The notes: generated by a model from the letters alone, not told the origin. A DNA stretch of 64,000 nt from Azospirillum agricola (GCF_017876095.1 NZ_JAGINM010000012.1:124001-188000); one strand, 5' to 3'. Positions 48,206 through 57,628 are shown, counted from the stretch's first letter. Made by a program: numbers and translations.

Positions 48206-49701
48206 GGCGTGCCGCCCGCCGGCCCGTGGGTCCGCTGGGCCTTGGGGCGGGCCTTGAGACGGGCCTGGGCGGCCGCGGCCTGCGCCTTCAGCACGGCGGC
48301 GACCGTTCCCAGCACCGTCGCCCAGTCGCCGGGGCGCGGCTGGCGGAACAGCCGCAGCGACGGGTACCAGGGGCTGTCGCCGCGGTCGAGCAGCCAGCGC
48401 CAGTCGGGAGCGAAGGGCAGCAGCAGCCAGACCGGCAACCCCATGGCCCCGGCCAGATGCGCGGCCGAGGTGTCCACCGCGATCAGCAGATCGAGGTTGG
48501 CGAGCAGGGCGGCGGTGTCGGCGAAGTCCCGCACGCCGTCGATCGGATCCTCGACGCCGTCCCCCGGCAGACGGGCCAGGGCGGCGCGCGCGTCGCCGGT
48601 CTGCAAGCTGAGGAAACGCACCCCCGGCACCGCCAGCAACGGGCGCAGGGCCTCGACGGGCAGCGAGCGGTTGCGGTCGTTGCGATGGCGCGGGTTGCCG
48701 GCCCAGACCAGGCCGACCCGCAGTTCCCCCTCCCGCCCGCTGTCCAGCCGGCCCTGCCAGCGGACGACGTCGGCGGGCTCCGGCGCGAGGTAGGGCACGC
48801 TGGCGGGGATGCGCTCCAGATCGGTGCCGAAGGCGCGCGGCAGGCTCATCAGCGGGCAGTGAAGGTCATGCGGCGGCGGCTCCGGTCCGCGCGGCCACAG
48901 CTCCACCGACGGGCCGAGGCTGGCGAAGAGGCGGTGCAGCGCCTCGTGGGTTTCCAACACCACCCGCCCGCCGGCCCGCGCCACCAGCGGGGCGTAGCGC
49001 GCGAACTGGATGGCGTCGCCGAAGCCCTGCTCCATGTGCAGCAGGATGGTGGCGCCGTTCAGCGGCTCGCCCGCCCAGGGCGGGGTGGCGAAACGGCGCC
49101 AGCGATGCTCGAACCCCTCCCAGCCGGCCCGCAGATCGCCCCGCACCAGCCGCCCGACCGCCCGCGCCAGATGCGCGGCGCCATGGGACGGCTGCCGGGC
49201 CAGCACGGCGTCGAAGCAGGCTTCCGCCTCGGCGAAGCGGCGCAGGTCGCGCAGGACGGTGCCGAGATTGAGCAGGGTTTCCGCATGGCCGGGGCGCGCC
49301 GCCAAGGCCCGCGCCAGCCAGAGCCGCGCCGGCGCATAGCCCGCCCGATCGTGCAGGAGCGCTCCCAGCGCCTCCAGCGCGTCGGCCGAAGCGGGCTGGA
49401 GCGCCAGGGCGCGGCGAAGCGCCGCCTCGGCATCGTCCGGTCGTCCGGCTGCCCGAAGGGCCGCGCCCAGATGCGCCCATGGCTGCGCCGCCGCCGGCCG
49501 GACCCGCGCCGAGCGGCCGATGAGGGTGACCGCCTGGACCGAACTTCCACGCTGGGCGTGCAGCACGCCCAGAAGATGCAGCGCGTCGGGCTGCGCCGGG
49601 TCGGTTCCCAGGATCCGCCGGTACAGCGGTTCGGCCGCATCGGCGCGTCCGGCCATGTGGTGGTTGACGGCGGCGTCCAGAGCGTCCAGGAGTGTGGCCA
49701 T
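48202..49701 (-). CDS. TPR protein with GT9-like glycosyltransferase domain
   Basis: A 499-residue protein with TPR units to ~residue 225 (MATLLDALDAAVNHHMAGRADAAEPLYRRIL at the start) and a C-terminal heptosyltransferase-like domain: LHMEQGFGDAIQFARYAPLVARAGGRVV, LRVGLVWAGNPRHRNDRNRS, VRFLSLQTG, ANLDLLIAVDTSAAHLAGAMGLPVWLLLP and WYPSLRLFRQ. The domain is the common bacterial TPR-GT9 form and is more distant from the giant proteins here. The ATG at 49701 marks the start of the TPR; the frame upstream is unrelated. Coupled to the next gene by ATGA. Confidence 0.87.
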   Translation of the reverse strand: MATLLDALDAAVNHHMAGRADAAEPLYRRILGTDPAQPDALHLLGVLHAQRGSSVQAVTLIGRSARVRPAAAQPWAHLGAALRAAGRPDDAEAALRRALALQPASADALEALGALLHDRAGYAPARLWLARALAARPGHAETLLNLGTVLRDLRRFAEAEACFDAVLARQPSHGAAHLARAVGRLVRGDLRAGWEGFEHRWRRFATPPWAGEPLNGATILLHMEQGFGDAIQFARYAPLVARAGGRVVLETHEALHRLFASLGPSVELWPRGPEPPPHDLHCPLMSLPRAFGTDLERIPASVPYLAPEPADVVRWQGRLDSGREGELRVGLVWAGNPRHRNDRNRSLPVEALRPLLAVPGVRFLSLQTGDARAALARLPGDGVEDPIDGVRDFADTAALLANLDLLIAVDTSAAHLAGAMGLPVWLLLPFAPDWRWLLDRGDSPWYPSLRLFRQPRPGDWATVLGTVAAVLKAQAAAAQARLKARPKAQRTHGPAGGTP

Positions 49702-49768
49702 GCCCTCATCTCTACACCGGCCGCCGCCGGTTAGGCGAGAGCCCTTTGCCGCAGGTGGATGGACGAGC

Positions 49769-50101
49769 ATGGACGACCGGTTGCCGACGCATCTCTGGGT
49801 CATGGCCCACATCCGCAGCGCCGACGCGCAGGGCGTGCCGATGATGGTCGTGCGCAAGGGCGACCCCAGCCGCGGCACGGTGATCCTGAAATTGAACCGG
49901 CTCGACCGGACCTTCACCGTGCTGGTCCAGGCGCGGGACGGGGAAAAGCTGTTCTGGTCGCGCGGAACCGGCCCCGACCCGGTGACGGAGGCCGACGCCG
50001 ATGCCTACATCGCCCGCCAGACCCGCTACGACCCCGACGTCTGGGTGATCGAGATCGAGGACCGCCAGGGCCGGCACTGGTTCGAGGGCGCCATCCGCTG
50101 A
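49769..50101 (+). CDS. DUF1491-type protein
   Basis: A 110-residue protein with the DUF1491 pattern: LPTHLWVMAHIRSADAQGVPMMVVRKGD, GTVILKLNRLD, LFWSRGTGPDPVTEADADAYIARQTRYDPDVWVIEIEDRQGRHW. This small family is restricted mainly to alphaproteobacteria and has no assigned function. The ATG at 49769 follows an AGGTGGA ribosome site. Confidence 0.85.
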   Translation: MDDRLPTHLWVMAHIRSADAQGVPMMVVRKGDPSRGTVILKLNRLDRTFTVLVQARDGEKLFWSRGTGPDPVTEADADAYIARQTRYDPDVWVIEIEDRQGRHWFEGAIR

Positions 50102-50123
50102 ACAGGCAGCCGCTGACGGTTCC

Positions 50124-52595
50124 TCACGCGGGCGCCGTCACGCGCGGGAAACGCAGGGTGAAGGCGGCCCCCCCGCCCGCCACGCTCGTCACCGCGATGG
50201 AGCCGTGCAGGCGCCCGGTGACGAGGTTGTAGACGATGTGCAGCCCGAGCCCGCTGCCCCCGCTGCCCCGGCGGGTGGTGAAGAAGGGGTCGAAGATCTT
50301 CGGCAGCACGTCGGCCGGGATGCCGTGCCCGTCGTCGGCGACCGACAGCTCCACCACCTCCCCGTCGAGCGCGCGGGCGGTGATGTCGATCCGGCCCGGC
50401 CGGTCGGGATCCAGCGCGTGGACCAGCGCGTTCATGATCAGGTTGGTCAGGATCTGCGACAGGGCGCCCGGATAGCCGTCGATCTCGATGTCCGCCGGGC
50501 ACTCCAAGGCGATGGTCAGCGCGGTGCGCGTCTTGTAGGTCGGGTGCAGGCTGCGCAGCAGCTCCTCGATGTAATCCCTCAGCAGGAAGACCCGGCGCTC
50601 GTCGCTCGACTGGTCGACGGCGACCAGCTTGAAGCTCTGCACCAGGTTGGCGGCGCGCGTGCTGTTGGCCAGGATCAGGGCGGCCATCTCCGAACCGTCG
50701 CCGAGGAAGCGTTGGAAGTCCGACTTCTTCAGCGTGTTCGCGCTGTGTTGCCGCCCCAGATCCTCGATCAGCGTCTGGAGCTGCGAGGCTCCGGTGATGG
50801 TGATGCCGATGGGGGTGTTGACCTCGTGCGCCACCCCGGCGACGAGCTGGCCGAGCGAGGCCATCTTCTCGGCCTGGATCAGGCTCGCCTGGGTCGCCTT
50901 CAGGGCGTCGAGCGCGCGTTCGGCGTCGTCGCGCGACTGGCGCAGGGCGTGCTCGGCCTCGACCTCGCGCGTCACGTCCACCACGACCGCCTGGATCGCC
51001 GGGCCGTCCATCCAATCGACCCGGCGGCCGGTCAGCTCGACCCACAGCCCGCCGCCGTCGGGGCGCCGGGCGCGGATGCGCCGCCGGCCGGTCGGCTGGC
51101 CGGTGCTCAGCAGATGCTCGGAATTGTCGAGCAGCGCCTGCCGCTCCTCGGCCGGAACCAGCGCGAGCAGCGAGGGCAGGGCCATGACGTCGGCCACCGC
51201 CACCCCGAACATGGCGGCAAAGGAATCGTTGGCGTAGAGCGCGCGGAAATCGCGGTGGATGATGGTCCCCTGGATCGATCCCTCGACGAGATCGCGGAAC
51301 CGCTTCTCGTTGTCGGCGAGGTCGCGCTGCCGCCGGTCGATCTCGTCGATGAAGTAGCGGATGGAGGCACCGATGTCGGTGATCTCGTCGTCGCCGTCGA
51401 CCGGAACGGCAACCTCCGGGCCGCCGCCCGACAGCCGCGCCACCACCGCCCGGTTCAACCCGACCAGACGCGACGACAGGAAGCGGCGGAAAACGAAATA
51501 GACCATCACCACCAGCAGGACCGACGCGCCGGCCAGCGCCATCACCGCCTGCGTCCGCTCGGCGATCAGCAAGGCCAGCGCGTCGGTGCGGTCGGAGGAT
51601 TGCGTGCGGATGGAATCGAACAGCGCACGGGTCGAGCGGTCGACCGTCTCGACCAGCACGCGGGACTGGGCGGTCAGGGACTGGGCGCGGTTGCGCGCCT
51701 GCAACCGCTCGACCGCGCTCTCGAACAGCCCGCCGGGCGCCACCAGCAGGGAGAACAGTTCCTCCTGCATGCTCGACATCGCCGCCCCGGCGATGCCGGG
51801 GGTGACGGCGGCGATCCGTCCCAGCTCGCTCAGCGTGCGCTCGGCTGCGCGCTGCTCGCCCTTCAGCCGGCTGAGATGGTCGAGCTGGATCGAGCCGGCG
51901 GCCCGCGCCATCAGGGCGCCGACACGGGCGGCCCAGGGGCCGGCCTCCGCCCCCGGCAAACCCTCCAGCGCGCCGGACAGGCGGCCGAGCCCGCGCGCCG
52001 CCTCGGCCTGCCGTTCGGCGCCGTCGATCTGCCGGGCGACCTCGGCGTTGAGGTCGGCGACCGTCGCGGCCAGAATCAGCAGCGTCGAGCGGATCTGCTC
52101 CAGCAGCCGGATGTTTTCCTCCCCGGCGGGCTCCTGCCCGGCCTTCCCCTCGCCGGCGGCCTCCCCGGCCAGCAGGGCGCGCATGCGGGCGACCAGAAGC
52201 TGCATCGAGTCCAGTTCGGCGACGAGGCCGTCGTAGATCGAGCGGCGCTGCGGCGTCGAGCCGGCGCCGGCCAGCAGGGGAAGCTGCGCCACCAGCTTTT
52301 GCAGCGAACCGTGCAGTTCGGCGCTGGTGATGACCTCCGGCAGCGTGTTGGTGGACAGCGCCGACACCTCCGTCCGGAACAGCCTGAAGGACGACATCGA
52401 CACGCCGCCGATCAGCAGGACCAGCATCGCCATCACCGACAACCCCAGCGTGATCCGCAGGGCGATGCCGATCCGCCGCCGGCGGCGCGGCGGCGGCCGG
52501 TCCGTCGGCGCGGCATGGTCGGACGGTGCGGAGCGGTCTGGCGCCGGCCCCGTCGATGTCTGGGCCGGCCCCCGGTCCTGGACGGTGAGGGTCAT
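50124..52595 (-). CDS. Membrane sensor histidine kinase with PAS domain
   Basis: An 823-residue HisKA-type sensor kinase. A proline-rich cytoplasmic start leads to TM1 (~45-65), a ~275-residue periplasmic helical region, TM2 (near 350-370), a HAMP-like linker, a PAS domain (FRDLVEGSIQGTIIHRDFRALYANDSF onward), a coiled segment and the H-box GVAHEVNTP with the phosphorylated His at ~590. N, G1 and G2 boxes are ILTNLIMNALVHA, VADDGHGIP and GGSGLGLHIVYNLV. No response regulator is adjacent. It lies 6 bases downstream of the periplasmic nucleotidase-like gene, which could be its sensor partner. Confidence 0.9.
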   Translation of the reverse strand: MTLTVQDRGPAQTSTGPAPDRSAPSDHAAPTDRPPPRRRRRIGIALRITLGLSVMAMLVLLIGGVSMSSFRLFRTEVSALSTNTLPEVITSAELHGSLQKLVAQLPLLAGAGSTPQRRSIYDGLVAELDSMQLLVARMRALLAGEAAGEGKAGQEPAGEENIRLLEQIRSTLLILAATVADLNAEVARQIDGAERQAEAARGLGRLSGALEGLPGAEAGPWAARVGALMARAAGSIQLDHLSRLKGEQRAAERTLSELGRIAAVTPGIAGAAMSSMQEELFSLLVAPGGLFESAVERLQARNRAQSLTAQSRVLVETVDRSTRALFDSIRTQSSDRTDALALLIAERTQAVMALAGASVLLVVMVYFVFRRFLSSRLVGLNRAVVARLSGGGPEVAVPVDGDDEITDIGASIRYFIDEIDRRQRDLADNEKRFRDLVEGSIQGTIIHRDFRALYANDSFAAMFGVAVADVMALPSLLALVPAEERQALLDNSEHLLSTGQPTGRRRIRARRPDGGGLWVELTGRRVDWMDGPAIQAVVVDVTREVEAEHALRQSRDDAERALDALKATQASLIQAEKMASLGQLVAGVAHEVNTPIGITITGASQLQTLIEDLGRQHSANTLKKSDFQRFLGDGSEMAALILANSTRAANLVQSFKLVAVDQSSDERRVFLLRDYIEELLRSLHPTYKTRTALTIALECPADIEIDGYPGALSQILTNLIMNALVHALDPDRPGRIDITARALDGEVVELSVADDGHGIPADVLPKIFDPFFTTRRGSGGSGLGLHIVYNLVTGRLHGSIAVTSVAGGGAAFTLRFPRVTAPA

Positions 52596-52601
52596 GAGCC
52601 G

Positions 52602-54128
52602 CTACCGCCTCACCGTCATCCGCCCGTCGAGGCGGGGGGCGAAAGTCCCGGTGCGGGCGATGTGGCCGATGAGTTGGGTGGAGACGAAGTCGCTGTCGCG
52701 ATCCTCGACCAGGCGGGGCGCCGTGCCGAGCGCCGCGTAGCCGTCGCCGCCATTGGCCAGGAAGCTGCTGGTCGCCAGCCGGTAGCGCGCCTTGCGGTCG
52801 AGCGGGCGGTCGCCGACGCTGAGCTCCTGCAACCGCTGGCCGGGCGGCTTGGTCAGGTCGATCACGGCGCGGGCGTTCGACAGATGGGGAAAGCGCCCCT
52901 GCACCTGCTCGACCGCCGACACCCCGCTTTCGACCGCGTCCCAAAGCTGCTGCCCGGTGAGGTCGAGGACGACGCCGACGTCGTGGTAGGGCAGCTCGGA
53001 ATAGATGTCGCGCCGGGTCAGACGGGCGCCGTTGGCGTATTGCCGGTCGCCGCGGATGCCGCCGCCGGTGATCAGTCCGACGTCGGCGTCCAGGGCCGTG
53101 CGCAGCGTATCGACCACGGCGTTGGCGAAGGCGTTCTCGCCGCCGCGCACCGCCTCGCGCCGGGTGTCCATGGCGCCGTCGAGCGTCCCCACCTCCATGC
53201 TCAGCATCGCGTCGAGGCGGGCCGCGTAGGCCTTCGCGCGGGTTTCCGTGTCCGGGTCGGGCGCGACCGTGGCGCTGTCGAGAAGCCGCGCCTCCGCCGA
53301 CCAGACGACACGCGAATCCGGCTGGCGGTCGATGGTGACGTCCAGCGCCAGCGCCCAGGCCGCTTGCGGGGCGACGGTGGCGGACAGGAAGCGCCCGTCA
53401 TACTCGACGCCGAAGCTGCGGCCGCGATCCTGGTAGAGCAGGATGTCGGTCGGCCGGGCCGCCAGCACGGTGCGGTGGGTGTCGCCGGCGCTGCCGGTCA
53501 TCGCCACCACCAGATCGACCCCCGCCGCGCGCATCGCCCTGGTCTTGTCGGTGAGGGCCGCCACCGGGTCGCGGAATTCGGTGCGCGGCGCCCGCGCGGT
53601 CTCCCGGGTCAGCGTCGGCGTCGCCGCCAGCACGCCGACCCGATAGGGACCGGCCTTCAGGACCACGGACTCCTCAAGCCCGTCGAGCGGCCCGCCGGTC
53701 GAGCGGTCGACCGCGTTGCTGGTGATCAGCGGAAAGCCCGCCTCGAAGGCGCGGGTCATCAGGCGGTCGTCGCCGTGATGGAACTCACGGTTGAGGGCGG
53801 CCATCGCGTCGATGCCCATGCCGTTCAGCAGATCGATGATGTGGGCGCCCTGGTCGTAGAAGGCGAGAACCGACGGCGACAGCGACTGCCCGCCATGCAG
53901 GACCAGCAGGGTGCCGCGCTCGGCCCTTTCCCGGCGGATCAGCGCCGCCAGCCGGGCCATCCCGCCGCGCCCCTGGCTGTCCTCGAGATCGGTCGTGCCC
54001 TGGACATAAAGGATGGTGAAACGGTGGGGCTCGGCCCGCGCGCCACCTGCCGGCAGGACCAACAGGGCGGCGGCGGTCAGCGCAAGGGTCAGGCACGCAA
54101 GCCGAACGATTCCTTTGCCCGACCCCAT
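52602..54128 (-). CDS. 5'-nucleotidase-like periplasmic protein with degenerate metal site
   Basis: A 508-residue protein with a signal peptide (LTLALTAAALLVLPAGGARA, cleavage after ARA). It follows the UshA/5'-nucleotidase two-domain layout, but the metallophosphatase ligands are missing: the D-x-H strand reads ILYVQGTTD, the GD step reads LHGGQSLSPS, GNHEF reads LNREFHH, and no GHSH is seen where ILLYQDRGRSF stands. The C-terminal nucleotide-binding domain keeps ITGGGIRGD and FLANGGDGY. So it probably binds a nucleotide or related ligand without cutting it. It is cotranscribed with the histidine kinase. Confidence 0.8.
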   Translation of the reverse strand: MGSGKGIVRLACLTLALTAAALLVLPAGGARAEPHRFTILYVQGTTDLEDSQGRGGMARLAALIRRERAERGTLLVLHGGQSLSPSVLAFYDQGAHIIDLLNGMGIDAMAALNREFHHGDDRLMTRAFEAGFPLITSNAVDRSTGGPLDGLEESVVLKAGPYRVGVLAATPTLTRETARAPRTEFRDPVAALTDKTRAMRAAGVDLVVAMTGSAGDTHRTVLAARPTDILLYQDRGRSFGVEYDGRFLSATVAPQAAWALALDVTIDRQPDSRVVWSAEARLLDSATVAPDPDTETRAKAYAARLDAMLSMEVGTLDGAMDTRREAVRGGENAFANAVVDTLRTALDADVGLITGGGIRGDRQYANGARLTRRDIYSELPYHDVGVVLDLTGQQLWDAVESGVSAVEQVQGRFPHLSNARAVIDLTKPPGQRLQELSVGDRPLDRKARYRLATSSFLANGGDGYAALGTAPRLVEDRDSDFVSTQLIGHIARTGTFAPRLDGRMTVRR

Positions 54129-54221
54129 CCCGACTTCCCTTCACGCGCTGCCGACCAGCGAAACATGCCGATTATGCGCGTTTGCGGGCCGCTGTTGAAG
54201 CAAAGCCGCGTTACGGGATTG

Positions 54222-55052
54222 TCATATGGACGATGCCCGGCGGGGAAGGGCGCGTTTCAGCCATTCGTAGACGCCAAGGGCCTGCAAAAGCCCGATCAGG
54301 CGCATGCGCAGCGGCGCCGGAACCCCGGCGAAGCGGGGGGCCAGTCCGGCCCGCCGGGTCTTCGCCAGTGCCGCCCGGCGGTCGTAGGCGACGCGGTGGA
54401 AGGCGACGCGGCCACGGCCGGTGTCGAGGATGGCGAAGCTCGCCCGGCTGTCGGCGCCGCGCGGCTCGCCGACGGTGCCGGGGTTGAGCAGATAGAGGGC
54501 ATCCGGCCGCAACGTGACCATGTTCCCCTCCAGTTGCCGGATGACGCCGCCGTGACGCTCCCAGACGCCCTCCCGGTGGGTGTGGCCGAAGGCGCAGACA
54601 CGGGCGCCCGACGGATGGGCGGCCAGCGCGTCGAAGCTCAGGGCCCGCTTGCCGTCGCTGTCAAGCCGAACCAGTTCGCAGCCCCGCTCCGGATGCAGGG
54701 CGCCATGGACGAGGACGAGCGCGTCGTCCACGGCGGCCTTCAGCGGCAGGCCGGACAGGAAGGCCCGGCTGTCCGCGTCCAGCTTTTGCCGGGTCCAGGC
54801 GATGGCGCGGCTCGCCGGCCCGCTGAAGCCCTCGGTCCCGATGGCGCCGACCGCCGCCCGGTCATGGTTGCCGGCGACGCAGAGGACACCGGCCCGCTGC
54901 AGCAGGGCGACGCAGGCGGTGACGTCGGTGTTGTAGCCGACGATGTCGCCCAGGCAGACGATGCGGTCCACCCCTTCCGCCGCGATGCGGTCGAGCACCG
55001 CGCCCAGCGCCTCGGCGTTGGCGTGGAGATCGGAGATCAGCGCGATCCTCAT
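54222..55052 (-). CDS. Calcineurin-like metallophosphatase
   Basis: A 276-residue phosphoesterase with all the metal-binding motifs: ISDLHANAEAL, LGDIVGYN, VAGNHDRAA, LVHGALH and FGHTHREG. The N-terminal region is of the YfcE/bis(5'-nucleosyl)tetraphosphatase-like branch. ATG at 55052 overlaps the stop of the ATP-grasp gene (ATGA). The substrate is unknown; the operon suggests a phosphorylated surface or small-molecule product. Confidence 0.88.
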   Translation of the reverse strand: MRIALISDLHANAEALGAVLDRIAAEGVDRIVCLGDIVGYNTDVTACVALLQRAGVLCVAGNHDRAAVGAIGTEGFSGPASRAIAWTRQKLDADSRAFLSGLPLKAAVDDALVLVHGALHPERGCELVRLDSDGKRALSFDALAAHPSGARVCAFGHTHREGVWERHGGVIRQLEGNMVTLRPDALYLLNPGTVGEPRGADSRASFAILDTGRGRVAFHRVAYDRRAALAKTRRAGLAPRFAGVPAPLRMRLIGLLQALGVYEWLKRALPRRASSI

Positions 55053-56263
55053 GGCCTTGCGGTCCTCACGGCGTCGCCAGACCGGTGGGCCCGCGCGGTG
55101 CCGGTTCCGGCCGGCAGCAGCCGGGCCAGTTTCGGGCGCAGGAAGGGCATGGGATCGTCGAGCGCGATGGCCTTCGCCTCGCAGCGGGCGACCCAGGCGA
55201 GCCATTGGGCCGTCGGAATGCCGGCCTCGCGCGCCGCCTTGCGGTCCTTGCTGATGTGGCACCAGCAGGCGCCGGGGCGGGCGATCGCCGGGGCGGGGCG
55301 GGGGGCGCCGGTGAGGTCGGCCTGGACGATCGCCGGCAGGTTGACGCCGGCCACCGCGCCCAGATGGTGCCACAGGGTGCTGCGCGGGTTGACCTCCAGC
55401 AGATGCAGGCCGCCGTCGGGCGCGCGCTTGAAGTCGAACTTGGCGAGGCCGCGCAGCCCCATCCGTTCGCTCAGGCTGCGGCCGAGCGCCGCCACGTCGG
55501 CGCCCTCGCCCCGGCTGTCGGTGATGGTCAGGGCGGTGCTGTGGCCGTACTCGGCCGGGTAGGTGCGGATCTTGCGGCCGGTGAACTCGCCGGCGACGGA
55601 GCCCCGCGCGTCGATGTAGACGTGGTAGCTCTCGATGCCGGTTTCCGGGCCGGGGATCAGTTCCTGCGCCAGCAGGTCGATGCCGACCGGGATCAGGCGC
55701 GGCCACAGGGCGCGCAGCTCGGCCGGGTTCTCGATGCGGATGGCCTTGCCCAGCCCCTCGATGGAATCCCAGGGCGGCCGGCGGGTCAGCGGCTTGACGA
55801 TCAGCGGGTAGCGCAGGTCGAGGTCGGGCGCCTCCGATCCGGCTGCGGGGTGCAGACGCCGGGTGCGCGGCACCGGCAGGCCGAGACGCTCCGCCAGCGC
55901 CTGGAACCGGGCCTTGTCGACCAGCGTCTCCACCAGTTCGGCGTCGGCCAGGGCGAAGCGGAAGGCACGGGCCAGACGGTCGCGGTGGCGCGACACCATC
56001 AGCAGATGGGCGTCCTCCTCGATGTGGAGCACCGGGCGCTCGCGCTGGGCGGCGCCGAAGCGCAGCAGCGCGTCGACCAGCGCCTCGTCGCCGCCGGACC
56101 CGGCGGTCCAGGGCAGCAGCGTCTCGGTGAAGCGGGAGTAGGCGGCGGGGGAGCCGGGCGGCCCCACCACGGCGCAGCGGATGCCGGCCAGCCCGAGCGG
56201 GCGGACCAGATCCATGTCGCCCAGCACGCAGGCCAGCGGAGCGTTCTTGCGCAGGCTCGTCAT
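55049..56263 (-). CDS. ATP-grasp ligase
   Basis: A 404-residue ATP-grasp enzyme. The N-terminal ACVLGDMDLVRPLGLAGI is the pre-ATP-grasp domain; LVDKARFQALAERLGLPVPRT, YPLIVKPLTR, LAQELIPGPETGIESYHVY and FDFKRAPDGGLHLLEVNPR carry the ATP- and Mg-binding residues. It would form an acyl-phosphate-activated amide or thioester link. It sits between a CelD-like acetyltransferase gene (15 bases upstream) and the metallophosphatase. Confidence 0.87.
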   Translation of the reverse strand: MTSLRKNAPLACVLGDMDLVRPLGLAGIRCAVVGPPGSPAAYSRFTETLLPWTAGSGGDEALVDALLRFGAAQRERPVLHIEEDAHLLMVSRHRDRLARAFRFALADAELVETLVDKARFQALAERLGLPVPRTRRLHPAAGSEAPDLDLRYPLIVKPLTRRPPWDSIEGLGKAIRIENPAELRALWPRLIPVGIDLLAQELIPGPETGIESYHVYIDARGSVAGEFTGRKIRTYPAEYGHSTALTITDSRGEGADVAALGRSLSERMGLRGLAKFDFKRAPDGGLHLLEVNPRSTLWHHLGAVAGVNLPAIVQADLTGAPRPAPAIARPGACWCHISKDRKAAREAGIPTAQWLAWVARCEAKAIALDDPMPFLRPKLARLLPAGTGTARAHRSGDAVRTARP

Positions 56264-56278
56264 CGTCGTTTCCTCCCC

Positions 56279-57475
56279 TCAGGACCCCTTGGCGGGAGCG
56301 AACCAGCCCCGCATGGACCGTTTGACCGTCTCGGCCAGCGCGCCGCGCGCCTGCCGCCACTGGGCGTCGAGGCGCCGGCTCAGCCGGTCCGGCCCCAGCG
56401 CCAGCCAGTTCATCGGCTGTTCGGCGTTGGCGAGCAGCGGCTTGTGCCCGGCCGGCGTGGACATGAAGTCGTAGCAGTCCTCGCCGCGCCGAAGGCTGTC
56501 CTCGATGGCCAGCACATGGCTCAGGAGGCCGGGCTTCAGTCGGTTGTCCTTCTCGAAGGCGAAGCCGCCCTGGTAGTTCATCACCCGGTTGCGGTGGACC
56601 ATGTTGTAGAGGTAGCCGATGGGCTCGCCGCCCGCGCTGATGCGGCAGAGCCGGATGGCGCCCTTCGGCACCCCGTCGGCGATCAGCCGCTCATGGAAGG
56701 GGCGGAAGGCCGGGTTGGCGAAGGCCCCCACCTCGCCGCGCGCCTGCCAGCTCGCCTGGTGCAGCAGCTCCAGCGCGGCGAAATCCTCCAGCGCCTCCTC
56801 CACCGTGGCGGCGACGCGGTAGTCGAGGCCGCCGCGCTCCTGGTAGAGCCGCTCGGTGCGGTTGACGGCGGAACGCGTGTTCCTGCCCAGCCCGGCGCGG
56901 TAGCCGCCGCCCCCGCCTCCTGCGGCGCGGATCCGGTCGAAATCGACCCATTGCGTCGTGTCGGCCAGCCGCACCTGCACCGCGTGGCCGGTCTGGGCGG
57001 CGGCGCGGCGGGCGGCGATCTCGGCCTTGTCGGTCAGGCCGGCGAGCACCAGCTCGTCGGAGCGGGTCAGCCGGGAGCCGAGCCAGCGCAGGCAGGCCGA
57101 GGTCACGGAGTCGGCATGGCGGCGGTCGGCGAGGATGCCGTTGTACTCGACGAACAGCCGGTCGAAGACCCGGTCACCCGTCTCGTGCAGCATCCAGCAG
57201 CGGGTGCGCAGCAGCCCGAGCCGCCACTGCACCCGCGGACACAGCACCGCCAGCCCGACCACCTCGCCATGGAGGCGCGCGACCAGCAGATGCGGGTGGA
57301 CGCCGGGCGGAAGCAGGGCGAGCCAATGGCCGATCCACAGCCAGGACAGGAAGAAGGAACCGTCCGACCGCGATTCCAGATCGGTCCACATCCCCGCCAG
57401 ACCGTCGGTGCGGTCGAGCGGGAGCAGATCGATGTCGATGGCTCCGTCGGTGTCGGTCGTGGGCCTGAAGGTCAT
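56279..57475 (-). CDS. CelD/BcsL-like GNAT acetyltransferase
   Basis: A 398-residue protein of the BioF2-like double-GNAT type. The first half shows WTDLESRSDGSFFLSWLWIGHW and the second half the transferase core: LGRNTRSAVNRTERLYQERGG, FAALELLHQASWQARGEVGAF, IGYLYNMVHRNRVMNYQGGF, LKPGLLSHVLAIEDSLRRGEDCYDFMS. Members act in polysaccharide or peptidyl acyl transfer. It is the first gene of a three-gene unit with the ATP-grasp ligase and metallophosphatase. Confidence 0.83.
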   Translation of the reverse strand: MTFRPTTDTDGAIDIDLLPLDRTDGLAGMWTDLESRSDGSFFLSWLWIGHWLALLPPGVHPHLLVARLHGEVVGLAVLCPRVQWRLGLLRTRCWMLHETGDRVFDRLFVEYNGILADRRHADSVTSACLRWLGSRLTRSDELVLAGLTDKAEIAARRAAAQTGHAVQVRLADTTQWVDFDRIRAAGGGGGGYRAGLGRNTRSAVNRTERLYQERGGLDYRVAATVEEALEDFAALELLHQASWQARGEVGAFANPAFRPFHERLIADGVPKGAIRLCRISAGGEPIGYLYNMVHRNRVMNYQGGFAFEKDNRLKPGLLSHVLAIEDSLRRGEDCYDFMSTPAGHKPLLANAEQPMNWLALGPDRLSRRLDAQWRQARGALAETVKRSMRGWFAPAKGS

Positions 57476-57628
57476 CGGCTCGGCGTCTCCAGCAGGGACG
57501 AATCCATACTGGAGAGAACACCATCCGGCCCCATCCGGGTATCCGTCCCGGCGGGGTTCTCCATCGGGGTTTCGGGGACGCAGAGGGTGCTCCGCTTGGA
57601 GGCCGTCCGCGCCCCTTTTTGCCGGGGG

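Noticed and set aside
50205..55562. A 1785-codon open frame on the plus strand
   Set aside because: It lies antisense to the histidine kinase, nucleotidase-like and metallophosphatase genes and is Arg/Gly/Gln-rich low-complexity sequence, a by-product of high third-position GC.
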